This document shows, piece after piece, positions 1-8,219 of a stretch of DNA of 64,000 nucleotides (position 1 is the first letter of the stretch; each line of letters begins with the position of its first letter). The stretch comes from Streptomyces monashensis (GTDB lineage Bacteria; Actinomycetota; Actinomycetes; Streptomycetales; Streptomycetaceae): positions 1 through 64,000 of the forward strand of contig NZ_MLYO01000062.1 of NCBI RefSeq assembly GCF_001866665.1, in the 5' to 3' direction. The notes under the pieces were generated by a model, which was not told where the DNA came from, did not search any database, and saw only the letters and a list, made by a program, of their open reading frames with translations. Made by a program: the position numbers and the translations under genes.

Positions 1-150
1 CCACCCCGCCACCGCGAAACGCCGCTCGCCCCCTCCGACCCCTCGCCTGCCTCTTGGCCCCCGCCCCGGTCCCGTCACCCGCCCCTTGGGCCCCGCGCCG
101 GCCCGCCGCTCGCCCCCGTCGAAGAGTCCCCGGATTCCCGGCGGCGAGGC

Positions 151-156
151 TATGCT
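151..156 (+). promoter_or_regulatory. Putative -10 box for the trpS leader
   Basis: TATGCT lies seven bases before the leader ATG at 163, which puts the likely transcription start on or next to that ATG. No convincing -35 hexamer is visible, which is common in Streptomyces. With no Shine-Dalgarno at a usable distance, the leader message looks leaderless. This is inference from spacing only. Confidence 0.5.
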
Positions 157-162
157 GTGCGC

Positions 163-204
163 ATGCATCTTTCGGCATGTCTGAGCTGGTGGCGCTCCGC
201 GTAG
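163..204 (+). CDS. Trp leader peptide of the trpS attenuator (13 aa)
   Basis: The short frame reads MHLSACLSWWRSA and stops at TAG (202-204). Two adjacent TGG tryptophan codons (187-192) lie just before the stop, as in trp leader peptides. The frame ends inside the first arm of a chain of overlapping hairpins that finishes with a terminator before trpS, so its role would be to sense charged tRNA-Trp through ribosome stalling. There is no Shine-Dalgarno in front of it; translation from the 5' end of the RNA is the simplest reading. Ribosome-mediated attenuation of an auxiliary TrpRS gene is known in S. coelicolor; assignment here is by structure alone. Confidence 0.8.
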   Translation: MHLSACLSWWRSA

Positions 205-255
205 GAGCGGCCGACTCGCATGCACACCGGGCCGTTCGGAATGGACGGCCCTTTC
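193..255 (+). promoter_or_regulatory. Transcription attenuator upstream of trpS
   Basis: Three mutually exclusive pairings can be drawn. A pause hairpin pairs CGCTCC (193-198) with GGAGCG (204-209). An antiterminator pairs GAGCGGCC (205-212) with GGCCGTTC (230-237), eight pairs including one G-U. A terminator pairs GGGCCGT (229-235) with ACGGCCC (245-251), followed by TTTCT. A ribosome stalled on the two Trp codons at 187-192 would cover the first arm, free the antiterminator and let transcription enter trpS. High tryptophan would favour the terminator. Confidence 0.8.
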
Positions 256-316
256 TCGTCCCCTGGACCAGGGCTCGTGCCTCTCTGACGGCGAGACCGA
301 CTCACCAGGAGACGTC

Positions 317-1429
317 GTGAACACCACGCCCCAGGCCGCCGGCCCCGACGCCGCTGCCGCAGACTCCGTTGCCGACTCGCTCGGGACGTCCGCCGCGCAG
401 GCGCGCAGTGCGGTGCTGGAGGAGCTCATCCGCAAGGACCCCGGACGGTTCCGCATGCTGACCGGCGACCGTCCCACCGGCCGGCTGCACCTGGGGCACT
501 ACTTCGGCACGCTGCACAACCGCGTACGCCTCCAGGACCTCGGCGTGGAGACGTACGTGATCATCGCGGACTACCAGGTCCTGACCGACCGGGACGTCGC
601 CGACAACCTGACCGGGCACGTCGAGGACCTCGTCCTGGACTACCTCGCCATCGGCGTGGACCCGCGGCGCAGCACGATCTTCACGCACAGCGCCGTCCCC
701 GCCCTCAACCAGCTGATGCTGCCCTTCCTCAGCCTCGTGTCCGTCGCCGAGCTGAACCGCAACCCCACGGTCAAGGACGAGATCGCCCACTCGCGCCAGT
801 CCGCCGTCAGCGGCCTGATGTTCACCTACCCCGTCCACCAGGCCGCCGACATCCTCTTCTGCAAGGGCAACCTGGTGCCGGTCGGCCAGGACCAGCTCCC
901 GCACCTGGAGGTCACCCGCACCATCGCCCGCCGCTTCAACGACCGCTACGGCAACGGCACTCCGGTCTTCCCGCAGCCCGACGCCCTGCTCTCCCACGCC
1001 CCGCTGCTGCTCGGCACCGACGGCACCAAGATGAGCAAGAGCCGCCGTAACGCCATCACGCTGGCCGCCGACGCCGACGAGACCGCGCGTCTGCTCAAGG
1101 GGGCCAGGACGGACTCCGAGCGGCACATCACCTACGACCCGGCGCACCGCCCCGAGGTGTCCTCCCTCCTGCTGCTGGCCGCCCTGTGCCAGAACCGCAG
1201 GCCCGAGGAGGTGGCCGAGGAGATCGGCGCGGCGGGGGCCGCCGCGCTGAAGAAGACCGTGACCGAGGCGGTCAACGAGTACCTGGCGCCGATCCGGGCC
1301 CGCCGCAGTGAGTACGCCCGGGACCGCGCCTTCCTCCAGCGGACCCTGCGCGAGGGCAACGAGCGCGCCCGCGCGGTGGCCGACGCCACGCTCGCCGAGG
1401 TCCGTGCCGCGATGAACAGCCACTACTGA
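317..1429 (+). CDS. trpS: Tryptophanyl-tRNA synthetase, auxiliary type
   Basis: A class I aminoacyl-tRNA synthetase of 370 residues that charges tRNA-Trp in the cytoplasm. The HIGH-type motif appears as TGRLHLGHY near residue 55 and the KMSKS loop is intact at residues 238-242. The stretch ADYQVLTDR has Gln where indolmycin-sensitive bacterial enzymes have the active-site His, which suggests the auxiliary, possibly indolmycin-tolerant class; that is inference from remembered alignments. GTG at 317 is preceded by AGGAG at a normal distance. The first 40 residues form a non-conserved Ala-rich tail. The gene sits behind a Trp attenuator, so it is probably induced when charged tRNA-Trp falls. Auxiliary Streptomyces TrpRS genes are known for this kind of control. 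Confidence 0.92.
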   Translation: MNTTPQAAGPDAAAADSVADSLGTSAAQARSAVLEELIRKDPGRFRMLTGDRPTGRLHLGHYFGTLHNRVRLQDLGVETYVIIADYQVLTDRDVADNLTGHVEDLVLDYLAIGVDPRRSTIFTHSAVPALNQLMLPFLSLVSVAELNRNPTVKDEIAHSRQSAVSGLMFTYPVHQAADILFCKGNLVPVGQDQLPHLEVTRTIARRFNDRYGNGTPVFPQPDALLSHAPLLLGTDGTKMSKSRRNAITLAADADETARLLKGARTDSERHITYDPAHRPEVSSLLLLAALCQNRRPEEVAEEIGAAGAAALKKTVTEAVNEYLAPIRARRSEYARDRAFLQRTLREGNERARAVADATLAEVRAAMNSHY

Positions 1430-1513
1430 CCGGGCGCGACCGGCCCGAACGGCTCCGCGGTCGGCCCACGGCCGGAGAACCGCCACGCCGGCGGAGCGCT
1501 TACGCTGGGCGGT

Positions 1514-2428
1514 GTGCTGCGCGACGTGACTGCTGTTCGATACGTGACCCCTCTCCGGTCCGGCGGCTCCGTGCCCGCAGTCGTCGAGGCCGACGACCTC
1601 GGCACGTACGTCGTGAAGTTCACCGCCTCCGCGCAGGGACACAAGGCGCTGGTCGCCGAGGTGATCGTCGGTGAACTCGCCCGCGCGCTGGGCCTGCGCT
1701 TCCCGGAGCTGGTCCTCGTCCACTTCGATCCGGCGATCGCCGCGGACGAGCCCCACCAGGAGGTCCGGGAGCTGCACGGCGCGAGCGCGGGGGTGAACCT
1801 CGGCATGGACCATCTGCCGGGCGCCGCCGACCTCACCCCCGAGATCGCGCGGGTCTTCCCGGTGGACCCGCTGGAGGCGGGCCGGATCGTCTGGCTGGAC
1901 GCGCTCACGGTCAACGTGGACCGTACGGTGCACAGCTCCAACCTGATGGTCTGGCCCACGTTCGGCACCGCGGCGCCGCACCTGTGGCTGATCGACCACG
2001 GTGCCGCCCTCGTCTTCCATCACCGCTGGGACACCACGGCCCCGGGAAAGAAGTACGACTTCCGCCATCACGCTCTCGGCCACTACGGCCCCGACGTCCG
2101 GGCCGCCGACGCCGAACTGGCCCCCCGGGTGACCGGGGAACTGCTGCGCGGCATCGTGGCCGAGGTCCCGGACGCCTGGCTCGCCGAGGACGCGGGCTTC
2201 GCGACCCCCGACGACGTCCGCGCCGCCTACGTCGACTACCTCCTGGCCCGGGTGCGGCTGTCGGCGCACTGGCTGCCCACCGACTTCCCGAGCCGCGAGC
2301 AGCTCGCCGCCGAGGAGGCGCTGCGCGCGGCGAGGAGCCAGGCGGGCCGGCCGGCCTGGCTCAAGCAGGTCCCCGACCTGCACGGCAAGCCGGCCGCGGC
2401 ACAGGACTGGTCGGTCCACCTGGGGTGA
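1514..2428 (+). CDS. HipA-like protein kinase family protein
   Basis: A 304-residue stand-alone protein resembling the C-terminal kinase half of HipA. The nucleotide-binding lysine lies in YVVKFTAS near residue 36. The catalytic loop reads LTVNVDRTVHSSNLM near residues 135-150, with Asp and Asn in the usual places. A DHG replaces DFG in LWLIDHGAALVF. No HipB-like HTH partner is adjacent, so a classical toxin-antitoxin function is not supported by context. GTG at 1514 was taken as the start; another GTG lies five codons later. It ends in a strong hairpin shared with the converging aceB. The substrate is unknown. Confidence 0.7.
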   Translation: MLRDVTAVRYVTPLRSGGSVPAVVEADDLGTYVVKFTASAQGHKALVAEVIVGELARALGLRFPELVLVHFDPAIAADEPHQEVRELHGASAGVNLGMDHLPGAADLTPEIARVFPVDPLEAGRIVWLDALTVNVDRTVHSSNLMVWPTFGTAAPHLWLIDHGAALVFHHRWDTTAPGKKYDFRHHALGHYGPDVRAADAELAPRVTGELLRGIVAEVPDAWLAEDAGFATPDDVRAAYVDYLLARVRLSAHWLPTDFPSREQLAAEEALRAARSQAGRPAWLKQVPDLHGKPAAAQDWSVHLG

Positions 2429-2436
2429 ACACGCGC

Positions 2437-2468
2437 GAGCGGTCCCGGGAGGGCTCCCGGGACCGCTC
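2437..2468. terminator. Bidirectional terminator hairpin between HipA-like gene and aceB
   Basis: A perfect 14-bp stem: GAGCGGTCCCGGGA (2437-2450) pairs with TCCCGGGACCGCTC (2455-2468) around a four-base loop. It lies between two converging genes. There is no T-tract, which is usual for Streptomyces terminators. Confidence 0.85.
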
Positions 2469-2482
2469 GGCGGGCCCGGCGC

Positions 2483-4108
2483 TCAGCCCCGCAGCTGCTC
2501 GTACGCCGGCAGGGTGAGGAAGTCGGCGTAGTCCTCGTCCAGCGAGACCTTCAGCAGCAGGTCGTGGGCCTCCTGCCAGTGCCCGGCGGCGAAGGCCTCC
2601 TCGCCGATCTCCTGGCGGATGTCGGACAGTTCCTCGGCGGCGACCTTGCGGGCCAGTTCCGGCGTGGCCGTGTCGCCGTTCTCGAACTCGACGCCCGCGT
2701 TGATCCACTGCCAGATCTGCGAGCGGGAGATCTCGGCGGTTGCCGCGTCCTCCATCAGGTTGAAGATGGCGACCGCACCGAGGCCGCGCAGCCAGGCCTC
2801 GATGTAACGGATGCCCACCTGAACGGCGTTGACCAGACCGGCGTACGTCGGCTTCGCGTCCAGCGAGTCGATCGCGATCAGGTCGGCGGCCTCGACGTGG
2901 ACGTCCTCGCGCAGCCGGTCCTTCTGGTTCGGCCGGTCACCGAGGACCTTGTCGAAGGACTCCATGGCGATCGGCACGAGGTCGGGGTGGGCGACCCAGG
3001 AGCCGTCGAAACCGTCGTTCGCCTCGCGGTCCTTGTCGGCGCGGACCTTCTCGAAGGCCACCTTGTTGACCTCGGCGTCCCTGCGGGACGGGATGAAGGC
3101 CGCCATGCCGCCGATCGCGTGCGCGCCGCGCTTGTGGCAGGTGCGCACCAGGAGTTCGGTGTACGCCCGCATGAACGGGGCGGTCATCGTCACGGCGTTG
3201 CGGTCCGGCAGGACGAACTTCGCGCCGCCGTCACGGAAGTTCTTGACGATGGAGAACAGGTAGTCCCAGCGGCCGGCGTTCAACCCGGAGGCGTGGTCGC
3301 GCAGTTCGTAGAGGATCTCCTCCATCTCGTACGCGGCGGTGATGGTCTCGATCAGGACGGTCGCGCGGACGGTGCCCTGCGGGATGCCGACGTAGTCCTG
3401 GGCGAAGACGAACACGTCGTTCCAGAGGCGGGCCTCCAGGTGCGACTCGGTCTTCGGCAGGTAGAAGTACGGGCCCTTGCCGAGGTCCAGCAGGCGCTGG
3501 GCGTTGTGGAAGAAGTACAGGCCGAAGTCGACGAGGGCGCCCGGGACCGGCGTGCCGTCGGCGTCGGCCAGGTGGCGCTCGGTCAGGTGCCAGCCGCGCG
3601 GGCGCATGACGACGGTCGCCAGCTCCCCGTCGGGGCGCAGGGCGTACGACTTGCCCGACGCCGGGTCGGTGAAGTCGATGTTCCGGGTGTAGGCGTCGGC
3701 CAGGTTGACCTGACCGAGGACGACGTTCTCCCAGGTGGGCGCGGAGGCGTCCTCGAAGTCGGCGAGCCAGACCTTCGCGCCCGAGTTGAGGGCGTTGATC
3801 GTCATCTTGCGGTCGGTCGGGCCGGTGATCTCGACGCGCCGGTCGTTCAGCGCGGCCGGGGCCGGGGCGACCTTCCAGGAGTCGTCCGCGCGGATCGCGG
3901 CCGTCTCCGGGAGGAAGTCGAGGGTGCAGGTGCGGGCGATCTCGGCGCGGCGCTCGGCCCGGCGGGCGAGGAGTTCGTCACGGCGCGGGGTGAACCGCCG
4001 GTGCAGCTCCGCCACGAAGGCGAGCGCGGCGTCCGTGAGGACCTCTTCCTGCCGGAGCAGGGGCTCGGCGTCGACGATGGCCAGCGGGGACGGCGCTGGT
4101 GCGGACAT
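2483..4108 (-). CDS. aceB: Malate synthase (A-type)
   Basis: Condenses glyoxylate with acetyl-CoA to malate. The 541-residue length fits malate synthase A. The family signature is complete in [16 protein letters not shown] near residue 270, and the conserved stretches MRPRGWH and KTESHLEA are present. The ATG at 4108 is preceded by GGAAG. No isocitrate lyase gene is nearby; the neighbours are purine-degradation genes, so its likely job here is to use the glyoxylate released by ureide breakdown. Its upstream region carries a sequence (4201-4228) that lines up with one in front of allantoinase, suggesting shared AllR control. The C-terminus lacks an obvious extension. Confidence 0.95.
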   Translation of the reverse strand: MSAPAPSPLAIVDAEPLLRQEEVLTDAALAFVAELHRRFTPRRDELLARRAERRAEIARTCTLDFLPETAAIRADDSWKVAPAPAALNDRRVEITGPTDRKMTINALNSGAKVWLADFEDASAPTWENVVLGQVNLADAYTRNIDFTDPASGKSYALRPDGELATVVMRPRGWHLTERHLADADGTPVPGALVDFGLYFFHNAQRLLDLGKGPYFYLPKTESHLEARLWNDVFVFAQDYVGIPQGTVRATVLIETITAAYEMEEILYELRDHASGLNAGRWDYLFSIVKNFRDGGAKFVLPDRNAVTMTAPFMRAYTELLVRTCHKRGAHAIGGMAAFIPSRRDAEVNKVAFEKVRADKDREANDGFDGSWVAHPDLVPIAMESFDKVLGDRPNQKDRLREDVHVEAADLIAIDSLDAKPTYAGLVNAVQVGIRYIEAWLRGLGAVAIFNLMEDAATAEISRSQIWQWINAGVEFENGDTATPELARKVAAEELSDIRQEIGEEAFAAGHWQEAHDLLLKVSLDEDYADFLTLPAYEQLRG

Positions 4109-4200
4109 GAGCTGTCACTTCCTTCAGCGGTGGCACCGGGTGCCTAGTGGCACGAATAGGGCGAACAGCGCCCGCTGTGCGGTCAGGCGCTTCTGAACAG

Positions 4201-4228
4201 TGGATACTAGTTTCCTCATCGTGGAACT
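4201..4228. promoter_or_regulatory. Candidate AllR operator upstream of aceB
   Basis: The sequence reads TGGATACTAGTTTCC followed by TCATCGTGGAACT. The first 16 bases form an imperfect GGA-TCC type dyad, and TTCC (4212-4215) and GGAA (4223-4226) are separated by seven bases. The same elements with the same spacing occur at 6653-6680 between allR and allB. IclR-family regulators in enteric bacteria recognise GGAA...TTCC dyads. It lies about 100 bases upstream of the aceB start, between aceB and the next gene. Confidence 0.5.
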
Positions 4229-4292
4229 TCAATGGTTTGTTGACGTCGAGATTCTCTGGGTCGAGGAAAGGTGTCGCTCGGTGCCACCGCGC

Positions 4293-4904
4293 TCACTCAA
4301 GGTGGCGCAGATCGGCCTCGGTGTCGATGTCGTACGGTTCGGCCACGTCCGCGCACTCCACCAGCCGGAGCTCGCTCTCGTGTTCCTTCAGATAGGCGCG
4401 GGCCCCGCGGTCCCCGGTGGCCGTCCGCGCGATGCCCGCCCAGTGGGCCGACCCGAACAGCACGGGATGCCCGCGCACCCCCGCGTAGGCGGCCGAGACC
4501 AGCGACTTCTCGTCCTCGTGGGCGTCGAGCACCCGGGCCGCCGCGGCCGCCCCGATGCCCGGCTGGTCGACGAGGCTCACCAGGGCCGCGCGCGCCCCCG
4601 TGCCGCGGAGCGAGTCCAGCCCCGCCCGCAGCGAGGAGCCCATGCCCTCGGCCCAGTCGGGGTTGTCCACGAGGACGCAGCCGCTCAGCTCGGCCCGCGC
4701 CCGCACCTCGTCGGCGCGGGCGCCCAGGACCACGTGGATCCGCCGGCATCCGGCGGCGCGCAGCACCCCCACCGCGTGCTCGACCAGCGGTCGTCCCCGG
4801 TGCTGCAGCAGCGCCTTCGGCCGCCCGCCGAGCCGTCGCCCGCCGCCCGCGGCGAGCACCAGCCCGGCGACCTCCGCGCGCTCCTCGTCATGCGTGTCCG
4901 TCAT
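4293..4904 (-). CDS. MobA-like nucleotidyltransferase family protein
   Basis: A 203-residue NTP-transferase fold. The N-terminal nucleotide-binding loop is LVLAAGGGRRLGGRPKALL at residues 15-33, followed by a conserved VDQPGI motif near residue 115. Relatives include MocA/MobA-type enzymes that attach CMP or GMP to molybdopterin, the cofactor of xanthine dehydrogenase. Its place beside purine-catabolic genes would fit cofactor maturation for xanthine dehydrogenase, but no such dehydrogenase is in the window. Transcription runs toward aceB across a gap of about 180 bases that holds the putative aceB operator. The specific nucleotide is not determinable from sequence. Confidence 0.8.
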   Translation of the reverse strand: MTDTHDEERAEVAGLVLAAGGGRRLGGRPKALLQHRGRPLVEHAVGVLRAAGCRRIHVVLGARADEVRARAELSGCVLVDNPDWAEGMGSSLRAGLDSLRGTGARAALVSLVDQPGIGAAAAARVLDAHEDEKSLVSAAYAGVRGHPVLFGSAHWAGIARTATGDRGARAYLKEHESELRLVECADVAEPYDIDTEADLRHLE

Positions 4905-5033
4905 GCGTCCTGCATACCTGACGCGGGCCGCGACGGCGCGTTTCCTTGGGCTGAATTTCGGTCGGCGCTGTGGCGCTCCAGGGCGGGGTGGCGTTTACTG
5001 ACCCGCGCACGACGGCGTGCGAGGGGGAGGGCT

Positions 5034-5351
5034 GTGTTGCGGAGCTTGGGGCAGAGGCCAGTGATCGGCAGCGACGAGGACCCGAGAGTGACGGAACTGC
5101 GGACCGCGGTGTCCCGGTTGCGTCGCGAACTCGCCACACTGCCCTCCGAGTTCCCCGACCGGGCCATAGCGGAGGACGAACTGGCGGCCCTGGCGGCGAT
5201 GGCCTCCGGCGGCACACCGGAGACCCCGCGCCTGCGCAGCTCCCTGTTACTGATCGCGGGCGCGATCGGCTCGGTGAGCGCCCTGGCGAGGGGCCTCAAG
5301 GGCGTGCGGGAGGCAGTCGATCTCTTCGGGGAGCCGACGCAGCGGGGCTAG
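5034..5351 (+). CDS. Small conserved hypothetical protein with a TTA codon
   Basis: About 105 residues: an N-terminal charged helical part (TELRTAVSRLRRELATLPSE) and a C-terminal Ala/Gly-rich hydrophobic helix (SSLLLIAGAIGSVSALARGL). It may belong to the DUF5955-type small actinobacterial proteins; that is from memory and unsure. The start is uncertain: GTG at 5034 follows GGGGGAGGG very closely, TTG at 5037 is better spaced, and GTG at 5061 would shorten it by nine residues. A TTA leucine codon at 5247-5249 would make translation depend on the bldA tRNA. Its TAG stop (5349-5351) lies inside the CTAG that begins a MITE, so the native C-terminus may have been altered. Confidence 0.6.
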   Translation: MLRSLGQRPVIGSDEDPRVTELRTAVSRLRRELATLPSEFPDRAIAEDELAALAAMASGGTPETPRLRSSLLLIAGAIGSVSALARGLKGVREAVDLFGEPTQRG

Positions 5352-5592
5352 GGCCTGTCGTTTGGATCATGTCGGTGTCGCGGGCCCTGGCACGCGCATC
5401 TGCGGCGTTGTCGTCGGTCGCCGACTCCCCCACGCTCGGCTTCTCCCCCACTCTCGGCTTCGCTCGAGCGGGAGGGGCCCCCACCGCGTCGACTCCCTCC
5501 TCCGCCTTGCATCTGCACGCACCAGACCCCGCTCGGGCCGGTCGCAAGGCGCGGTCTCTCTCAACCGACCTGATCAAAACGACAGACCCTAG
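5348..5592. mobile_element. MITE-like non-autonomous insertion element (245 bp)
   Basis: Both ends carry a matching terminal inverted repeat. The left end reads CTAGGGCCTGTCGTTTGGAT and the right end, reverse-complemented, reads CTAGGGTCTGTCGTTTTGAT; similarity continues for about six more bases. CTAG stands at both edges (5348-5351 and 5589-5592), either as a target-site duplication or as part of the repeat. There is no transposase frame inside. CTAG-type targets fit IS5-related elements, so mobilisation in trans by such a transposase is inferred. The interior holds a short GC-rich repeat (about 5430-5490) common in Streptomyces. Confidence 0.8.
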
Positions 5593-5620
5593 CCGCGGTC
5601 GCCCGGCACCGTATCCGCCC

Positions 5621-5768
5621 AGCGGGTGCGGCGAAGTCCGGTGCGGTTCGGCAGCGCCCCGAAGGGGCGCGGGGCTCCGTCGATACGCGGCTCCGCCGCG
5701 TGGGCGCGACCAGCCGCGACGGCCGCGCGGACGACCGACGGCGCGGTGCGGCACGTCCAGCGGAGCGC
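5621..5768 (-). repeat. 148-bp dispersed repeat, copy A, directly after allR
   Basis: This stretch matches, in reverse complement, the sequence at 31867-32014 at roughly nine bases in ten. It contains a GCGCCCC-TTCG-GGGCGC hairpin with a UUCG-type loop. It starts at the base next to the allR stop codon; copy B likewise starts right after a stop codon, and both read the same way relative to their gene. It could serve as a 3' end or terminator module. Confidence 0.8.
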
Positions 5769-6563
5769 TCAGGCGCCCGAACTGGCCAATGCCTGGGACA
5801 GTTCCCGTGCGATCCCCTGCAGCACCGGCACGATCTTCTCGGTGGCGGCCTCGGTCACCCGCCCGGCCGGCCCCGAGATGGAGATCGCCGCGGCCGTCGG
5901 GGACTCCGGCACGGACACCGCCAGGCACCGCACCCCGATCTCCTGCTCGTTGTCGTCGACGGCGTACCCCAGCTGCCGTACCTCGTCCAGCGCCGCCAGG
6001 AACCCGTCGGGCGTGGTGATCGTCTTCTCGGTCGCGGCCGGCATCCCCGTCCGGGCGAGCAGCGCCCGCACCTCGTCGTCCGGCACCCCGGCGAGCAGCG
6101 CCTTGCCGACGCCGGTGGAGTGGGGGAGCACCCTCCGGCCCACCTCGGTGAACATCCGCATCGAGTGCTTCGACGGCACCTGTGCCACGTACACGATCTC
6201 GTCGCCGTCCAGCAGTGCCATGTTCGCCGTCTCGCCGGTCTCCTCGACCAGTCGCGCCAGGTACGGCCGCGCCCAGGTGCCGAGCAGCCGGGACGCCGAC
6301 TCGCCGAGCCGGATCAGGCGGGGGCCGAGGGCGTAGCGCCGGTTCGGCTGCTGGCGGACGTAGCCGCAGGCGACCAGCGTGCGCATCAGCCGGTGGATGG
6401 TCGGCAGCGGCAGCCCGCTGGTCGCGGACAGCTCGCTGAGACCCACCTCGCCCCCCGCGTCCGCCATCCGCTCGAGCAGATCGAAGGCGCGCTCGAGGGA
6501 CTGGACACCGCCGCCGGCGGAGGACTTGGCGGAGTCGGTGGTGCTGGCGCTGGACGTCGGCAC
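5769..6563 (-). CDS. allR: IclR-family regulator of allantoin catabolism
   Basis: A 264-residue repressor-type protein. The N-terminal winged HTH spans roughly residues 20-85 (LSELSATSGLPLPTIHRLMRTLVACGYV), followed by the IclR effector domain with conserved stretches such as HSTGVGKALLA and DDNEQEIGVRCLAVSV. It is divergent from allantoinase, and the shared 273-bp gap holds a candidate operator that also appears before aceB. Glyoxylate or allantoate would be the expected inducing ligand by analogy with other AllR proteins. The name rests on family plus context. Its 3' end runs straight into dispersed repeat A. Confidence 0.9.
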   Translation of the reverse strand: MPTSSASTTDSAKSSAGGGVQSLERAFDLLERMADAGGEVGLSELSATSGLPLPTIHRLMRTLVACGYVRQQPNRRYALGPRLIRLGESASRLLGTWARPYLARLVEETGETANMALLDGDEIVYVAQVPSKHSMRMFTEVGRRVLPHSTGVGKALLAGVPDDEVRALLARTGMPAATEKTITTPDGFLAALDEVRQLGYAVDDNEQEIGVRCLAVSVPESPTAAAISISGPAGRVTEAATEKIVPVLQGIARELSQALASSGA

Positions 6564-6652
6564 GGCGCGTTCCTTTCGGGACTGGCGAGAGGGCAGAAGC
6601 CTACCCGGCAGTCGGTTGACTCCCCGCTTGTACGTAGCTACGTTCTGCTTGC

Positions 6653-6680
6653 TGGAATTCTAATTCCGCTTTGTGGAAAC
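6653..6680. promoter_or_regulatory. Candidate AllR operator between allR and allB
   Basis: Contains the perfect dyad GGAAT-TCTA-ATTCC (6654-6667) overlapping TTCC-N7-GGAA (6664-6678). The layout matches the sequence 100 bases upstream of aceB base for base in spacing. A second dyad, TTCAAC-N5-GTTGAA, follows at 6756-6772. The position, about 90 bases from allR and 160 from allB, suits control of both divergent genes. Confidence 0.55.
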
Positions 6681-6836
6681 GTCCAGAGTGGGCGCCGATG
6701 GCGTGCTGCCCAGAAGTGTGCCCCTTGACGACGCGGAAGCGGGAGTGAAGACTCCTTCAACAGAACGTTGAAATCCGTTACGTAGGTGTAAATCCCGTTT
6801 CCTGGGCGTAAAACGGCGGTACAGAGAGGGGTTCGG

Positions 6837-8174
6837 GTGTCCGACGCTGAACTGGTCCTGCGCTCGACGCGCGTCATCACTCCGGAGGGGACACGGGCCG
6901 CCGCGGTCACCGTGTCCGCCGGGACGATCACGGCCGTCCTGCCGTACGACGCCGGGATTCCGGCCGGCGCCCGGCTGGAGGACGTCGGCGACCACGTCCT
7001 GCTGCCCGGCCTGGTCGACACCCACGTGCACGTCAACGACCCCGGCCGCACCGAGTGGGAGGGCTTCTGGACCGCCACGCGCGCGGCGGCGGCCGGCGGC
7101 ATCACGACGCTGATCGACATGCCGCTCAACTCCCTCCCGCCGACCACGACCGTGGACCACCTGCGGGTGAAGCAGGACGTGGCCCGCGACAAGGCGCACA
7201 TCGACGTCGGCTTCTGGGGCGGCGCCCTGCCCGACAACGTCAAGGACCTGCGCCCGCTGCACGAAGCAGGCGTCTTCGGCTTCAAGGCGTTCCTGTCCCC
7301 GTCCGGCGTGGACGAGTTCCCGCACCTCGACCAGGACCGGCTCGCCCGGTCCCTGGCGGAGATCGCCGGCTTCGACGGGCTGCTGATCGTGCACGCCGAG
7401 GACCCCCACCACCTCGCCGCCGCCCCGCAGCACGGCGGCCCGAAGTACACCGACTTCCTCGCCTCCCGCCCGCGCGACGCCGAGGACACCGCCATCGCGA
7501 CCCTCGTCGCACAGGCCAAGCGGCTCCACGCGCGCGTGCACGTCCTGCACCTGTCCTCCAGCGACGCGCTGCCGCTGATCCGCGCCGCCCGCGCCGAGGG
7601 CGTCCGCATCACCGTCGAGACGTGCCCGCACTACCTCACCCTGACCGCCGAGGAAGTCCCCGACGGCGCCAGCGAGTTCAAGTGCTGCCCGCCCATCCGC
7701 GAGGCCGCCAACCAGGACCTGCTGTGGGAGGCGCTGGCCGACGGCACCATCGACTGCGTCGTCACCGACCACTCGCCCTCCACCGCCGACCTGAAGACCG
7801 CCGACTTCGCCGCCGCCTGGGGCGGCATCTCCGGCCTCCAGCTCAGCCTGTCCGCCGTATGGACGGCGGCACGCGCGCGTGGACACGGTCTGGAGGACGT
7901 CGTGCGCTGGATGTCCACGCGGACCGCCGCGCTGGCGGGCCTCGGCCGAAAGGGCGCCATCGAGGTCGGCCGCGACGCCGACTTCGCCGTCCTCGCCCCG
8001 GACGAGACCTTCACCGTGGACCCGGCCGCCCTCCAGCACCGCAACCGCGTCACCGCGTACGCCGGCAAGACCCTGTACGGCGTCGTGAAGTCCACCTGGC
8101 TGCGCGGCGAACGCATCGTCCACGACGGCGAGTTCACCGAGCCGCGGGGCACGCTGCTCGCCCGCCCCCGGTAA
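6837..8174 (+). CDS. allB: Allantoinase
   Basis: Hydrolyses allantoin to allantoate. The 445-residue amidohydrolase shows the metal-binding pair [16 protein letters not shown] near residues 60-75, the lysine that becomes carbamylated in [11 protein letters not shown], later His ligands in IVHAED and VLHLSS, and the final Asp in TDHSPST. GTG at 6837 was chosen because GAGAGGG lies just upstream. Allantoicase follows 45 bases downstream and is probably co-transcribed. Regulation by AllR is expected from the divergent arrangement. Confidence 0.94.
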   Translation: MSDAELVLRSTRVITPEGTRAAAVTVSAGTITAVLPYDAGIPAGARLEDVGDHVLLPGLVDTHVHVNDPGRTEWEGFWTATRAAAAGGITTLIDMPLNSLPPTTTVDHLRVKQDVARDKAHIDVGFWGGALPDNVKDLRPLHEAGVFGFKAFLSPSGVDEFPHLDQDRLARSLAEIAGFDGLLIVHAEDPHHLAAAPQHGGPKYTDFLASRPRDAEDTAIATLVAQAKRLHARVHVLHLSSSDALPLIRAARAEGVRITVETCPHYLTLTAEEVPDGASEFKCCPPIREAANQDLLWEALADGTIDCVVTDHSPSTADLKTADFAAAWGGISGLQLSLSAVWTAARARGHGLEDVVRWMSTRTAALAGLGRKGAIEVGRDADFAVLAPDETFTVDPAALQHRNRVTAYAGKTLYGVVKSTWLRGERIVHDGEFTEPRGTLLARPR

Positions 8175-8219
8175 TCCACCCCGCCCCCGCCCACTCCCGG
8201 AAAGGAACCCCTGATCACC

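Noticed and set aside
1514-2428. HipBA toxin-antitoxin module
   Set aside because: No HipB-like HTH gene lies on either side and the protein has only the kinase-like part.
6756-6772. Shared TTCAAC...GTTGAA dyad before allB and a similar one at 12056-12073 before the RNase gene, as a common operator
   Set aside because: The centres differ in length (5 versus 6 bases), the second is imperfect and the genes are functionally unrelated; treated as coincidence.
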